64,000 bases of DNA, from contig NZ_JANQIM010000005.1 of assembly GCF_028282165.1 (NCBI RefSeq), positions 124,001 through 188,000 on the forward strand, given 5' to 3'. The notes under the pieces were generated by a model. The model was not told the origin of the DNA. It did not search any database and saw only the letters and a list, made by a program, of their open reading frames with translations. The position numbers were made by a program, and so were the translations under genes. This stretch comes from Winogradskyella sp. (GTDB lineage: Bacteria; Bacteroidota; Bacteroidia; Flavobacteriales; Flavobacteriaceae). The number at the start of each line of letters is the position of its first letter. Position 1 is the first letter of the stretch. This document shows positions 9,285-18,330 of this stretch, piece by piece.

Positions 9285-11227
9285 TGAAAAAAATAATTTT
9301 ACTTTTACTATTATGCTCGTTTAGTGTAATCATGTTTTCTCAAAACGCATTTTATGATGCAAAAGCTATAAGGAGTCTTCCAAATAATAACCTCCTTCCA
9401 TCAGGGAAATTCGAAATTAATATTTCGCCTAATGAAATAGATTCGATGAAGGATGTTTTCGTCAAATATGGGTTAATCATAAATCCAGGTGATAATGGTA
9501 CTACCGTACATGTTAAAATAAAAAATCTTTTTGCCAATAACCCCTTTATAACTATTGGTGCCATGGCTCAAGGTGGTCCAGCGCTTTTTGCAGGTCAAAA
9601 AATTACACCTGTTGAATCCTCACCAGTTTCCGGAGTCGGTGGTTTAAATGTCACTACTATTGCAGACGGTTTGGCCAAATTTCTAGTTGAACGAACTAAG
9701 CAAGAACTGAGTATTACGTTTTTTCAAAAATTTAAGAGTGTTTTAGATGATCCAAATTATGCTGATTTCAAAACGTTGTTTCCTGAGACTTATGGTACAT
9801 TAGAAGTTATTGATAAGGAGGTTTACCAGTTTTCGCACTATATCAACACACTTCGGGAAACTTTTGAAAAGGATCTTCAAAATATGTTGACCCGGCTCGA
9901 ACCTTTTCTGAAAACCATAAAAATGAATCGTTATGCGGCAAGTCAAACTGATGTCATTGCACAAAAAATAGAGTACTTTGAATCTGCCTTGCTTATTATC
10001 AACAATATACGACAAGGTGTTCATCCTGCCGAGGCCATTGGTAAATTGGAATATCAAAATTATCATGCAAACAATACACCTTTGATCCAAATCCAGGAAG
10101 GGGTCAAACTATTCAACATTTTTTCAAATTCATTACGGTCAACTGATCCAAATAGATATTGGATAGACTCCAGTGAATTAGAAAGCCTGTTAGATAACAA
10201 TACATTTAAGGTTTATTTGGGACTTTTATATCAATTAAATGGAAATGATATGGTTAACGGACAACCTTTAAGGACCTACTTAAGTCAGGTGGCTAATGCT
10301 ACTTTTAGCATTGACAGATACAAGGAGTTTGTGAAAGGACTTATTCTTGATTCTGAACAGATTGTACTCGGAGTCCAAAATATAAAGCAGAAAAAAACCA
10401 ACGGTGATAGTATTGGTTCTTATAAGGAATTGTTTCAATCAACTCTAGGGTTTTTGAGAACCCTGAAACAAGGAGATGCCCTTAATTTGGGATTGAGCAT
10501 TAGGAATTCCAATAAGACTTGGGAAGTTTTAGAACTATTAAATGCTATTTATTTAGATATCAATGAGCGAAAATATAATGCACTAATATTGGATGTTTCG
10601 GATCTTTTAACTGAACTTCTTGGATCCGCTAATTTCGTATGGAAAGATGATTTTATTAAATATGGAACGTTTATAGCCAACGTTGCACAAGCTGAAAATA
10701 GCGAAGAGGTAAAATCGGCTATTGAAGCTATTGCTTTGCCTGCAGGTAGTTCGAGCATTAAAAAACGATCTAAGTTTAATGTTTCTCTCAATGCATATGT
10801 TGGGCTTTCCCCAGGATGGGAATATAATGGTGATACTAAAGACTCTAAATTAAGCCTAGGTATCAACGCACCAATTGGTGTTGCCGCTAGTTGGGGAATA
10901 CGCGATAAAGATAATAAGGAGCATGGTTCATTTTCATTGTTTGTCCCGTTGATTGATATCGGTGCAGTTACTAATTTTAGGTTCGATGATGATATGACCG
11001 AAGAATTACCCGAAATTAAACTCCAAAATATTTTCGCACCAGGTTTTTATGTTGTACATGGCTGGGCTAAACTTCCTATATCATGGGGATTAGGAGGACA
11101 GCTTGGACCGCAACTTCGTGAAGTCAATGCCATGACCAATACTTTCGACTCTGATCCGTCATTTTCGTTTAGAGCCTTTATCGCTGTGGATATTCCACTA
11201 TTAAATTTTTATACAAAATTAAGATAA
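9284..11227 (+). CDS. Exported 647-residue protein, C-terminal beta-rich domain
   Basis: A signal peptide (MKKIILLLLLCSFSVIMFSQ) is followed by a short beta-like domain. A long, predominantly helical region spans about residues 110-490 (repeated FEKDLQNMLTRLEPFLKTIK-like heptads). The C-terminal 150 residues have alternating aromatic/hydrophobic strands (SLNAYVGLSPGWEY, GVAASWGIRD, SFSLFVPLIDIGAV) and end in LLNFYTKLR, resembling an outer-membrane beta-barrel or membrane-associated beta domain. No family was named. It is the third gene of a unit coupled by TAATG overlaps, so it probably forms the outer-envelope component of the same system. Confidence 0.7.
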   Translation: MKKIILLLLLCSFSVIMFSQNAFYDAKAIRSLPNNNLLPSGKFEINISPNEIDSMKDVFVKYGLIINPGDNGTTVHVKIKNLFANNPFITIGAMAQGGPALFAGQKITPVESSPVSGVGGLNVTTIADGLAKFLVERTKQELSITFFQKFKSVLDDPNYADFKTLFPETYGTLEVIDKEVYQFSHYINTLRETFEKDLQNMLTRLEPFLKTIKMNRYAASQTDVIAQKIEYFESALLIINNIRQGVHPAEAIGKLEYQNYHANNTPLIQIQEGVKLFNIFSNSLRSTDPNRYWIDSSELESLLDNNTFKVYLGLLYQLNGNDMVNGQPLRTYLSQVANATFSIDRYKEFVKGLILDSEQIVLGVQNIKQKKTNGDSIGSYKELFQSTLGFLRTLKQGDALNLGLSIRNSNKTWEVLELLNAIYLDINERKYNALILDVSDLLTELLGSANFVWKDDFIKYGTFIANVAQAENSEEVKSAIEAIALPAGSSSIKKRSKFNVSLNAYVGLSPGWEYNGDTKDSKLSLGINAPIGVAASWGIRDKDNKEHGSFSLFVPLIDIGAVTNFRFDDDMTEELPEIKLQNIFAPGFYVVHGWAKLPISWGLGGQLGPQLREVNAMTNTFDSDPSFSFRAFIAVDIPLLNFYTKLR

Positions 11228-11234
11228 GCAATAG

Positions 11235-11363
11235 CTTATTAAACTCATTGACAATTTTAGCAAAATTGAATTCGACAGCAGAGATAGAGTACTTATGCCT
11301 TCTGATGTCTTGGACAATAATAAAGAACTTGAAGAAAAGCTTCAAAAGGTTAGAGACTCCTAA
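11235..11363 (+). other. Short open frame, possible gene remnant
   Basis: Forty-two codons lie open between stops, and the hydrophilic reading includes DSRDRVLMPSDVLDNNKE and LEEKLQKVRDS. Codon usage looks protein-like, but the only ATG (11295) would leave 22 residues. It could be the 3' relic of a deleted gene or chance. Confidence 0.2.
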
Positions 11364-11466
11364 AATACTCTTGTTCTGAGAAGCTATTTATATGTTAACT
11401 AAGGTGATTTTTGTCATAGTTATACTTGGCAATTATAGATATATTGATGTCTTAAAATCACATCTT

Positions 11467-12084
11467 ATGAAAACCTTACACACTCATCTAAAAGCTTCAA
11501 ATATAGTAGCCTTAATCGTAGTATTTTTACTCGGTACAGTCTTTTGCCATGCACAGGAGTTGGGTATTGATAAAAACGAAAACCATAAGCCCGAAACTGA
11601 ATTACCACCAGATGTCCTTTGGGATGTAAAAGCGTATATGCCTGAAGCCAAACTCATTAAAGTAAAAGCTGTTGATGAAGATGGTAAACTACACGATGTA
11701 AAGGCTTTACAAAGTTTTGGCGACATAAGTGTGCTTGATGTAAAATGCTTATACAATGATGATATCTTACCCATAAAACTAATTATAGGGAAAGATGACA
11801 GCACCTATGCACTAAAGGCCATTAAAAAGGACGGAACCTTGCTAGACGTAAAGGCCATAACTGACGAAGGTAAGCAGTTTAATATCAATGGTATTACGCG
11901 CACAGGAAATGTCGTTAGTATTAGAGTATCTGGAAAAGATGGTGATTATTACAAGGTTTTTGCCATATCGCCAGAAGGTCATGTTAATGATGTAAAAGGG
12001 ATAAAAATGATGCAATCTAAAGAGGAGACAATTATTAATGAAGTCCCTGTTTATGCACATGTTAAGGCCTTAACCCAGATTTAG
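11467..12084 (+). CDS. Exported DVKA-repeat protein
   Basis: I start this at ATG 11467 (205 residues) because it places the basic-hydrophobic signal peptide (ending CHAQ) at the N-terminus; the frame is open further upstream to 11392. The mature protein consists almost wholly of short repeats of 11-14 residues, each with a core like D-V-K-A-[IL] followed by a charged turn with DG or EG (DVKAYMPE, VKAVDEDGK, DVKALQSFG, LKAIKKDGT, DVKAITDEG, DVKGIKM, HVKALTQ). The pattern suggests stacked beta strands (solenoid or propeller). Related proteins are recalled from other flavobacteria; no function is known. Confidence 0.7.
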   Translation: MKTLHTHLKASNIVALIVVFLLGTVFCHAQELGIDKNENHKPETELPPDVLWDVKAYMPEAKLIKVKAVDEDGKLHDVKALQSFGDISVLDVKCLYNDDILPIKLIIGKDDSTYALKAIKKDGTLLDVKAITDEGKQFNINGITRTGNVVSIRVSGKDGDYYKVFAISPEGHVNDVKGIKMMQSKEETIINEVPVYAHVKALTQI

Positions 12085-12164
12085 AGAAAGTAAATACTGC
12101 TAAAATCATATTTTAAACATAGGCAAAGTCGAAACATAGTTAGTTGTCTTGATATGTCGGGTAC

Positions 12165-12200
12165 TTGTCCTTTTCAACAACACCCACTTTTATATTTTTG
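12165..12200 (+). promoter_or_regulatory. Candidate promoter of the alpha/beta hydrolase gene
   Basis: TATTTTTG at 12193-12200 matches the Bacteroidota -7 consensus TAnnTTTG. A TTG lies at 12165-12167, 25 bp upstream, which is slightly long for a -33 box. The ATG follows 16 bp downstream. Confidence 0.4.
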
Positions 12201-12215
12201 CCCTAAACAATTGAC

Positions 12216-13172
12216 ATGGCAAGAACAACTATCATAGCATTCATTTTGGTTTTATTTGTGGGTATTTTTCTAACGGTTTCATTTTCGGATCCATCTATTG
12301 CAAATAAGAACTTTCAGGATACGAATGAAATAAAACTCACAGAAGGCTCAGGAAGTTTTTTAGTTGAAGGAGGAGAAGGACGTACAGAAAAAACAATTCG
12401 AATATTTTATCACCAACCAAAGAATTTTAATAGTAATTCGAGAGTATTATTTGTGCTCCATGGTGCGGGGAGAAATGGTGATGATTATAGGGATGCTTGG
12501 GTAAAAGCTTCCGAAAAATATAATGTGCTAGTACTCGCGCCTGTATATTCTGATAACGCTTATCCTCAATTTTGGAACTATAATTTAGCGGGAATGCTTA
12601 AAGATGTTAGGATTAATGCCGAGAGAACAGCAATGACAGATTTTACAATAAGCCAAAATCCAAATGACTGGATTTTTAATGACTTTGACAGAATTTTTGA
12701 GGTAGTTGAGCATACACTACAACTAAAGCGTAAAAACTATGATATGTTCGGACATTCTGCAGGAGGGCAAGTATTGCATAGACTTGCAATTTTTAGACCC
12801 AATAGTAAAGCAGATAGAATCCTAGCTTCTAACTCGGGTTGGTACACTGTTCCTGATGATAATGAAAACTTCCCTGTAGGACTTAAAAACAGCAATAAAA
12901 TATCAGAACAGGTAGATTTTAGTACAAATCTAGTACTATTCTTGGGAGAAAAAGATGATGCTAATGAAACTCGTGGAGATATACGTCATACACCCGAGCT
13001 TGATAAACAAGGCTTGCATAGATTGGCACGTGGCACATACTTTTACAATACTTCTAAACATATTGCTGAACATCTAGGGAAGGATTTTAATTGGAAAATT
13101 GAAGTAATACCTGGAATTGGACATGATTATGTTGAAATGAGTAAAGCAGCTGCTTCATACTTGTACGAATGA
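12216..13172 (+). CDS. Exported or membrane-anchored alpha/beta hydrolase
   Basis: The 318-residue protein has an N-terminal hydrophobic segment (signal anchor or signal peptide). An alpha/beta-hydrolase domain follows: LFVLHGAGRNGDDYRDAW (strand and oxyanion loop), nucleophile elbow GHSAGG with Ser181, and the C-terminal motif GIGHDYVEM with catalytic His303. The Asp is probably in LVLFLGEKDD. The sequence resembles the PHB-depolymerase/feruloyl-esterase-like branch of serine esterases. The natural substrate is unknown. A small membrane protein gene follows closely. Confidence 0.82.
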   Translation: MARTTIIAFILVLFVGIFLTVSFSDPSIANKNFQDTNEIKLTEGSGSFLVEGGEGRTEKTIRIFYHQPKNFNSNSRVLFVLHGAGRNGDDYRDAWVKASEKYNVLVLAPVYSDNAYPQFWNYNLAGMLKDVRINAERTAMTDFTISQNPNDWIFNDFDRIFEVVEHTLQLKRKNYDMFGHSAGGQVLHRLAIFRPNSKADRILASNSGWYTVPDDNENFPVGLKNSNKISEQVDFSTNLVLFLGEKDDANETRGDIRHTPELDKQGLHRLARGTYFYNTSKHIAEHLGKDFNWKIEVIPGIGHDYVEMSKAAASYLYE

Positions 13173-13178
13173 GTAAAA

Positions 13179-13424
13179 GTGATTTTTCGACAGTTTTCTT
13201 GGTCCCCGATAAATTTATCAAAGGTTTGGAAAGTAGATTTGGTAGTTAGCGTATTATTTTTCCCCATACTATCCCTTATTTTTTTATATGTGAAATTAGC
13301 TCAATTCGGACCAATCGATTTCTTTCCTTCGCTAACTTTATGGTTATGTGTGATTGGAATATTGATTCTAGGAGTGATATTATTTATGAGAATTCTTTCA
13401 ATTCGGTCGATGATCCATAATTAA
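13179..13424 (+). CDS. Small two-TM membrane protein, start uncertain
   Basis: The frame encodes up to 81 residues with two strong TM helices (about residues 24-41 and 50-73) and a short basic tail. The only available start is GTG at 13179. A competing ATG at 13169, overlapping the hydrolase stop, is in another frame and ends after 26 residues, so either the gene uses GTG or a frameshift has occurred near 13200-13250. Co-transcription with the hydrolase is likely. Function is unknown. Confidence 0.45.
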   Translation: MIFRQFSWSPINLSKVWKVDLVVSVLFFPILSLIFLYVKLAQFGPIDFFPSLTLWLCVIGILILGVILFMRILSIRSMIHN

Positions 13425-13472
13425 AATGGTTAGTGAGGTATGCCAAAGTTGAGAAAAAAGTGTGTCTATTAG

Positions 13473-13562
13473 ATGAATTACATAAGACTACAAGATGAAG
13501 ATATAGACAAACACGCTTTTCCAAAAGCATACTATTTTGATAATAAACTCGCAAGATTTTGA
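13473..13562 (+). CDS. Possible 29-residue small ORF
   Basis: The ATG at 13473 directly follows an in-frame stop and opens 29 codons (MNYIRLQDEDIDKHAF onward, ending YYFDNKLARF). The composition is protein-like. It could be a real small protein or the relic of a longer gene; there is no other support. Confidence 0.2.
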   Translation: MNYIRLQDEDIDKHAFPKAYYFDNKLARF

Positions 13563-13580
13563 ACGTATTAGCTTTTAAGA

Positions 13581-14162
13581 TTAACTTTTTTTGTTTTCTT
13601 TTTGCTGCTTATCCTTATGAAGGATCAATAAATTACAAAAAGAAATGATCAAAGAAGCTGTTAGTGTATAAATCAATACGAGTAAAACAATTAATAAGTT
13701 CTTATTCGTATTAATACTTTTTTTTGTCCATATCTTATCACTTTGACCCTGTACATGTTTTAATATTTCTTCATCGTTAAGATTAAACTTATTGCTGTTT
13801 TCCAATTTTGTTAATGGGTCATTTTCAATCCTTTCATTGCCAATAATTACATCTATACCTTCATAAGGCAACGTCTTAGATTCCCTAGTGTAAGAATAAC
13901 TAATAAAGCATATAGTGAGTAAAATGAAAAAGGAAATGGAGTACCTGTACCAACTTTTTATGCTTCTATTTTTATAGGTATGTAGCACTAAAAAACCGGC
14001 AATAATAGTTGCAAAAAAAATGATGAATTTTAAGTACGAGGTAGATACAACTGTACTATTGCTCCAAGAGGGTAGAGGTAAAACGAATGGGCTGGCAACC
14101 GTAGTAATCCAAGCACTTATTAGCGTTAGCTCTTTCCAAGCTTTTTGTAATTTTTCTATCAT
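13581..14162 (-). CDS. Membrane protein, last gene of the HExxH-peptidase operon
   Basis: The 193-residue protein has TM segments at about residues 14-30, 46-63, 73-90 and 156-180, and one extracytoplasmic or cytoplasmic loop (about 91-155) of charged sequence. The C-terminal tail is very basic (HKDKQQKENKKS). No family was recognised. It starts 12 bp after the exported-protein gene in the same direction, so it belongs to the operon running from 18080 down to 13581. Confidence 0.65.
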   Translation of the reverse strand: MIEKLQKAWKELTLISAWITTVASPFVLPLPSWSNSTVVSTSYLKFIIFFATIIAGFLVLHTYKNRSIKSWYRYSISFFILLTICFISYSYTRESKTLPYEGIDVIIGNERIENDPLTKLENSNKFNLNDEEILKHVQGQSDKIWTKKSINTNKNLLIVLLVLIYTLTASLIISFCNLLILHKDKQQKENKKS

Positions 14163-14174
14163 TGTTTAGATAAT

Positions 14175-14858
14175 TTAGTTTAAGTGAAAATAAATTACTG
14201 TCTCACCTTCGTCCGTCTTAACAACTTCAATGTTTCTTTCTTCACTTTTATAATCGCCTTTTTCTATCCAGACAATGTAGTAACCAGGCGCAAGATACCT
14301 CTCGGCATCATTAGTAGGATTATTAAACGTATACCTTTTTATAGTGTTATCAAAATCGTAGGAGTATTTTATATATGCAAAATACCCACTATGATTAGGT
14401 GTTTCTACCTTCACTTTAATTTTGTCTACAACTGTCGTTTTAATACCAAATTTAAAAGAAGAGCTTTTGCTTTTGTAATCTTTTGTCACAGCTTCGAAAA
14501 TTGCAATAGACTTTTCGATGTCTTTATTATCTAAGGATTGTTTTAAAATCTCGGTAGATTTTTTTAGTGTGTATAGATAGTCTTCGTCAACACTTTCTTC
14601 ATTATCATAAATGTCATTTAGATTGCTGAATAGCTCTTTTTGTGACACATCGAGTGTTTTAAAGCTACTAATAAATCTTCCCTTTAATATACTGTTAGCT
14701 GTACTATCGTTATAAACTTTATCTGCTAGTTGAGATAACGTAACTTGAGCATTAAAAGCTACTTGATAATAATTATCCTGTTCACCTTCTTGGCAGATGG
14801 CAAAAACACTATAAGTTACTACCAAAAAGGTGAGGACTGTTTTACGATTTAATGTCAT
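14175..14858 (-). CDS. Exported protein of the HExxH-peptidase operon
   Basis: The 227-residue protein has a signal peptide ending near AICQ. Residues about 25-135 are helical and acidic. The C-terminal part (about 140-227) has alternating beta strands (KIKVKVETPN, YFAYIKYSYD, YYIVWIEKGDYKSEERNIEVV), like a PEGA/carboxypeptidase-regulatory-type sandwich, ending in YFHLN. It sits 14 bp from the metallopeptidase stop, so the two exported proteins are almost certainly made together. Function is unknown. Confidence 0.65.
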   Translation of the reverse strand: MTLNRKTVLTFLVVTYSVFAICQEGEQDNYYQVAFNAQVTLSQLADKVYNDSTANSILKGRFISSFKTLDVSQKELFSNLNDIYDNEESVDEDYLYTLKKSTEILKQSLDNKDIEKSIAIFEAVTKDYKSKSSSFKFGIKTTVVDKIKVKVETPNHSGYFAYIKYSYDFDNTIKRYTFNNPTNDAERYLAPGYYIVWIEKGDYKSEERNIEVVKTDEGETVIYFHLN

Positions 14859-14872
14859 AAGTCTTTTTTTAA

Positions 14873-16549
14873 TTAATATATTTCTATTTCTAAACTCCAG
14901 AGGTTATCAGAATTTCTATATAAGGCAACATCTATATTTGACTCTTTGCTTGAATAAAAAACTTCTTGCAAACTGTATGTCTCTTTGTCTTCTTCTTTAA
15001 CATGGTCTTTTAAGGCCATATCAAAAGCCTTTATGATGCTGTTATATTTCTCTAGCCCTCGCTGTCGACTTTTAAATGGCTTATACTTAAAGTGCAGTTC
15101 CATATTATCAAAATCTAAGGGAAGAAATAAATCCTGATCTCTTTGTATGAGCTTTCTAACAGTGATTTTACAATCTTTATCAAATTGCAATGGAGAATTA
15201 TAGTGGCATGCGCTATGATTGCTATTTGGTATTTTTATAAGATCTCCAATGCCAATAATGGTATTATTTGGTGAGTACTTTAACTCTCTTAATATTCTTA
15301 AGATATTACTGGCCAACTTGTAACTGTTCTTTTCTGGAACTGGTGCTGCTGCTAGATATTCTATAGATGCTTCAGTAGTTTCGGGATTGTAAGTTTTATC
15401 TGTATATTCACAATAAATCCAAGAATCCTGACTATAGGCACTTGGGAAAACAATGCGAGGCATTTGGTTTTCTTTCATTAGCGTAATGCCCTCAGGATCG
15501 TTTTCTGCACCGTCCCATCTCAACCTACCTTTAATTTTTTTAATTCCTTTGGGGCCTAAATTAAACTTATGTATAGAAGCATTTACCTTTTTATGAAATG
15601 GAGAATAATCGGAATCTTCTCTGTCTACATGAGCTGTATATACTTCGAGCTCTACGTAAATGGTAGCATTAGAGGTGTTCATGTAGTTGAATTCAAAATC
15701 TACAAAGGGATTGTCACTACTGGTGTGCCATTTTATGTTCTTGGTAGATGGAGAATTAATAAGAATAATGTTGCTTAATACTTCCGGATCATAATTAAGT
15801 ACTCTTTTGGCCATTCTATAAGACCACATAAATATGTTTTCTTTTTGGAATTCATAATCCATTTGCTCTAAAGTCTCTTTTACGATTTGGTTATACTTCT
15901 CAATTGAACCATAATATGCTATCACAATTTCAGGGTGCTTTTTAGCCTCATCAATGGCGTAATAAGCCATACCACAGACCAATCCTTGTCTAAAAGACAT
16001 TAACCTATCATTTTTAGAAGGGTGAGTTCCAAGTGCGTTTTCTTCAATACCAATATCGAGAATTACCTCAAATATTTTATAAAATTCATCCAGATCAATA
16101 TCTTCTGCAGTAAGGTGACCCATAGTTATATCGTAAGTTAATAGGTATCCAAACAAATAACCAGATAAAACATCGGCTTGGCTTTCTAGTAGCATTCGTC
16201 TAATTTGTGAGTTAGACATTTCAATAGTATTATTATACCTGTTAAACTGAAACTGATGGGCGAGTTCATGGCCTAAAATAATTTGAGCAATAAACTTTTT
16301 GGATACTTGGCTTAGCTGATTAGAAAATTTATTAAGTTGTTGCCGACTTATTACTATTTTCTTTTCCTCTTTTAAAGAGGCAATTTCACCCTTCTCTACA
16401 ATTTGGAGATATACATCAAAATTGTTTTTGGATATGGCTTTTAGTTTTTCAAACTCCGTTCTAATTTGGCTATCTGGGATTTGAGAATTGCTAATAGTAT
16501 AATAACAGAACGCTATAAGAACTAAAACATATTTTGCTTTTAATGGCAT
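14873..16549 (-). CDS. Exported HExxH zinc metallopeptidase-like protein
   Basis: Starting at ATG 16549 gives 558 residues with a signal peptide (MPLKAKYVLVLIAFCYYTISNSQ-type). A further upstream in-frame ATG at 16588 is less likely. The N-terminal half is gluzincin-like: LGHELAHQF gives HExxH at residues 94-98, and LLESQADVLSGYLFGYL supplies the downstream Glu ligand and Asp as in M48-type and neutral-zinc peptidases. HPSKNDRLMSFRQG further on is also typical. The C-terminal half is beta-rich and of unknown type. Five co-directional genes surround it, suggesting an envelope proteolysis or quality-control function. Confidence 0.72.
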   Translation of the reverse strand: MPLKAKYVLVLIAFCYYTISNSQIPDSQIRTEFEKLKAISKNNFDVYLQIVEKGEIASLKEEKKIVISRQQLNKFSNQLSQVSKKFIAQIILGHELAHQFQFNRYNNTIEMSNSQIRRMLLESQADVLSGYLFGYLLTYDITMGHLTAEDIDLDEFYKIFEVILDIGIEENALGTHPSKNDRLMSFRQGLVCGMAYYAIDEAKKHPEIVIAYYGSIEKYNQIVKETLEQMDYEFQKENIFMWSYRMAKRVLNYDPEVLSNIILINSPSTKNIKWHTSSDNPFVDFEFNYMNTSNATIYVELEVYTAHVDREDSDYSPFHKKVNASIHKFNLGPKGIKKIKGRLRWDGAENDPEGITLMKENQMPRIVFPSAYSQDSWIYCEYTDKTYNPETTEASIEYLAAAPVPEKNSYKLASNILRILRELKYSPNNTIIGIGDLIKIPNSNHSACHYNSPLQFDKDCKITVRKLIQRDQDLFLPLDFDNMELHFKYKPFKSRQRGLEKYNSIIKAFDMALKDHVKEEDKETYSLQEVFYSSKESNIDVALYRNSDNLWSLEIEIY

Positions 16550-16741
16550 ATTTTCTGGTGGCTTAATTGAGTTTAATAGGAAAACCAATTTGCAATTTAA
16601 CTACACTAAAAATTCTTAACTTATCATATTACAGTATTATATCAATAGATATTCTATAATTATTGGTACTATTAAGATTAAGGAAGGGGAGGAAATGTTA
16701 TGACACATTATGTTTTAAATATAAGAAAAATATGTTTTCCA

Positions 16742-17227
16742 CTATTCTAAAGGCACAACTTTAATATCATAAATACATTGATACAAAGGACCATACGCCT
16801 TTTGAAAAAATAAATCCGTTTCACCTTTTAAAAAAATAAGATGTCTGGATCTTAATTTTGAGGCCATTAGAGTCCTGTATTCATAGTTTGTGGTACACAT
16901 TAAGCGATCAAGGTATTTGCTGGCTACATCTAAATAGTTCTCTCTAGTCATTCCTTCTTGAAGCTCCATTTTCATTGAATATTTAAAAATTACAACACTG
17001 TCTTGATAAGAAACTTCTTGTACTATTAGTTTATCTTTACCTTTAACAACTGGCAATGGGAACGAATATTTTTCGTTTACATGGTCAACATATAACTTTT
17101 CATTATCAAATTGTCCTGGGCTTTTTGTGTAGTCATAGTCATTGCATGAAACAACCCAAACCAAAATGCTTATTAAAAGAATAAGTTTTTTTAAGTCGCT
17201 AATTAATCCTTTTAGATTCAATTTCAT
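16742..17227 (-). CDS. Small lipoprotein
   Basis: The ATG at 17227 gives 161 residues, with a lipoprotein signal whose lipobox is VWVVSC. The mature domain is of mixed alpha/beta character (DKLIVQEVSYQDSVVIFKYS, RHLIFLKGETDLFF) and carries two later Cys. No family was recognised. Its 5' end overlaps the 3' end of the upstream membrane gene by 29 bp, implying co-translation with it. A gap of about 190 bp separates it from the metallopeptidase gene, and a separate promoter could lie there. Confidence 0.65.
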   Translation of the reverse strand: MKLNLKGLISDLKKLILLISILVWVVSCNDYDYTKSPGQFDNEKLYVDHVNEKYSFPLPVVKGKDKLIVQEVSYQDSVVIFKYSMKMELQEGMTRENYLDVASKYLDRLMCTTNYEYRTLMASKLRSRHLIFLKGETDLFFQKAYGPLYQCIYDIKVVPLE

Positions 17228-18080
17228 AGATATAATCAGATAGAAAATTATTACAATCGGTAAATTCACATAAAATAATATTAGCCAGTAATATTAGTAG
17301 GGCAACTACAATTCCTAAAAAGATCTCCTCAGATGCGTATTTAACAGCCGCTACAGTGGTGATAATAAAAATAATTAGAAAAATAATTGACCAAAATACA
17401 TACCCAAAAGAATGAAAATCATCTCCAAAATACTTTGGCTTGTAACCTAGGTCAAAAGTTTCTAGTATCATTGAACCAGGAACAGCAAATATCTCTAACA
17501 TCAACCCCGTTTTAAAAATAAGCCCTAGTACAATCAACATGCCAATAACTCTTAAGAAGCATCCGCCTTCCATATCCTCATCCGAAAATGAACTTAATGA
17601 ACCTACAAGAAAAAAGAGTAATACAAAAGCAAGAATAGGTTTAAATATTCCATAAATTGTAAACTCTTGGATGGTCATGTACCAAACTAAACCAACAACA
17701 AAAACCGCTGTGAGCGCGTATGGTATTTTAAAATCATTAGTAAGGCTTTTAATGTCAATTCCAGCAATTTTTAAAACTGGATAAATCAAATGATTTGTTA
17801 CCCAAGTTCTAACACTTAAGTTAAACAGTTTAAATAGTGTTGGTACAAGTAATAGACTGAAAAAAGTGAGTATATCGAGTTGCCTACCATGGAGATCAAA
17901 AATTGACCAATCTGGCAAAATAAAGTCCCAAAAAAAACGTGTAAACCAGAGAAAATTTGCCAACAATGTTCCTAAAACTGGTACAACGGGAACTTGCGTA
18001 AGAAGAATAGATAATAAAGTTGCCACCAATAATAAGGGAATACGAAAAATTGGGGCTAGATTTTTAAATAGGTTGGTCAT
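17199..18080 (-). CDS. Polytopic membrane protein
   Basis: The 293-residue protein has about seven hydrophobic segments (near residues 13-33, 70-90, 118-137, 143-165, 178-197, 228-250 and 255-272). A short cytosolic or periplasmic motif, FSDEDMEGGC, lies between the fourth and fifth. It appears to be the first gene of the minus-strand operon that continues with a lipoprotein, an HExxH peptidase, an exported protein and a second membrane protein. It is divergent from the AraC-type regulator at 18331. No family was recognised. Confidence 0.65.
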   Translation of the reverse strand: MTNLFKNLAPIFRIPLLLVATLLSILLTQVPVVPVLGTLLANFLWFTRFFWDFILPDWSIFDLHGRQLDILTFFSLLLVPTLFKLFNLSVRTWVTNHLIYPVLKIAGIDIKSLTNDFKIPYALTAVFVVGLVWYMTIQEFTIYGIFKPILAFVLLFFLVGSLSSFSDEDMEGGCFLRVIGMLIVLGLIFKTGLMLEIFAVPGSMILETFDLGYKPKYFGDDFHSFGYVFWSIIFLIIFIITTVAAVKYASEEIFLGIVVALLILLANIILCEFTDCNNFLSDYIYEIESKRIN

Positions 18081-18330
18081 AAAAAAATAGTATTGCTATT
18101 CTTTTTCTAAGTTATAAAAAATCCCATTTTAAACAATGTGCATTTGTTATTGTTTTAAAATGTTCTAATTGATGAAAAAGAATAATGTGATTTCGTTCAG
18201 CACATATAAACGGAAAATATGAAAAAACAAGTGTAACAATCAGCTAATAATTATATCTTTTAAAAGTATTGGATATGGCGCAAAAGCGCTTACCGTTTTG
18301 TAACATCTTGTTAAACCTAATTCATAAAAG

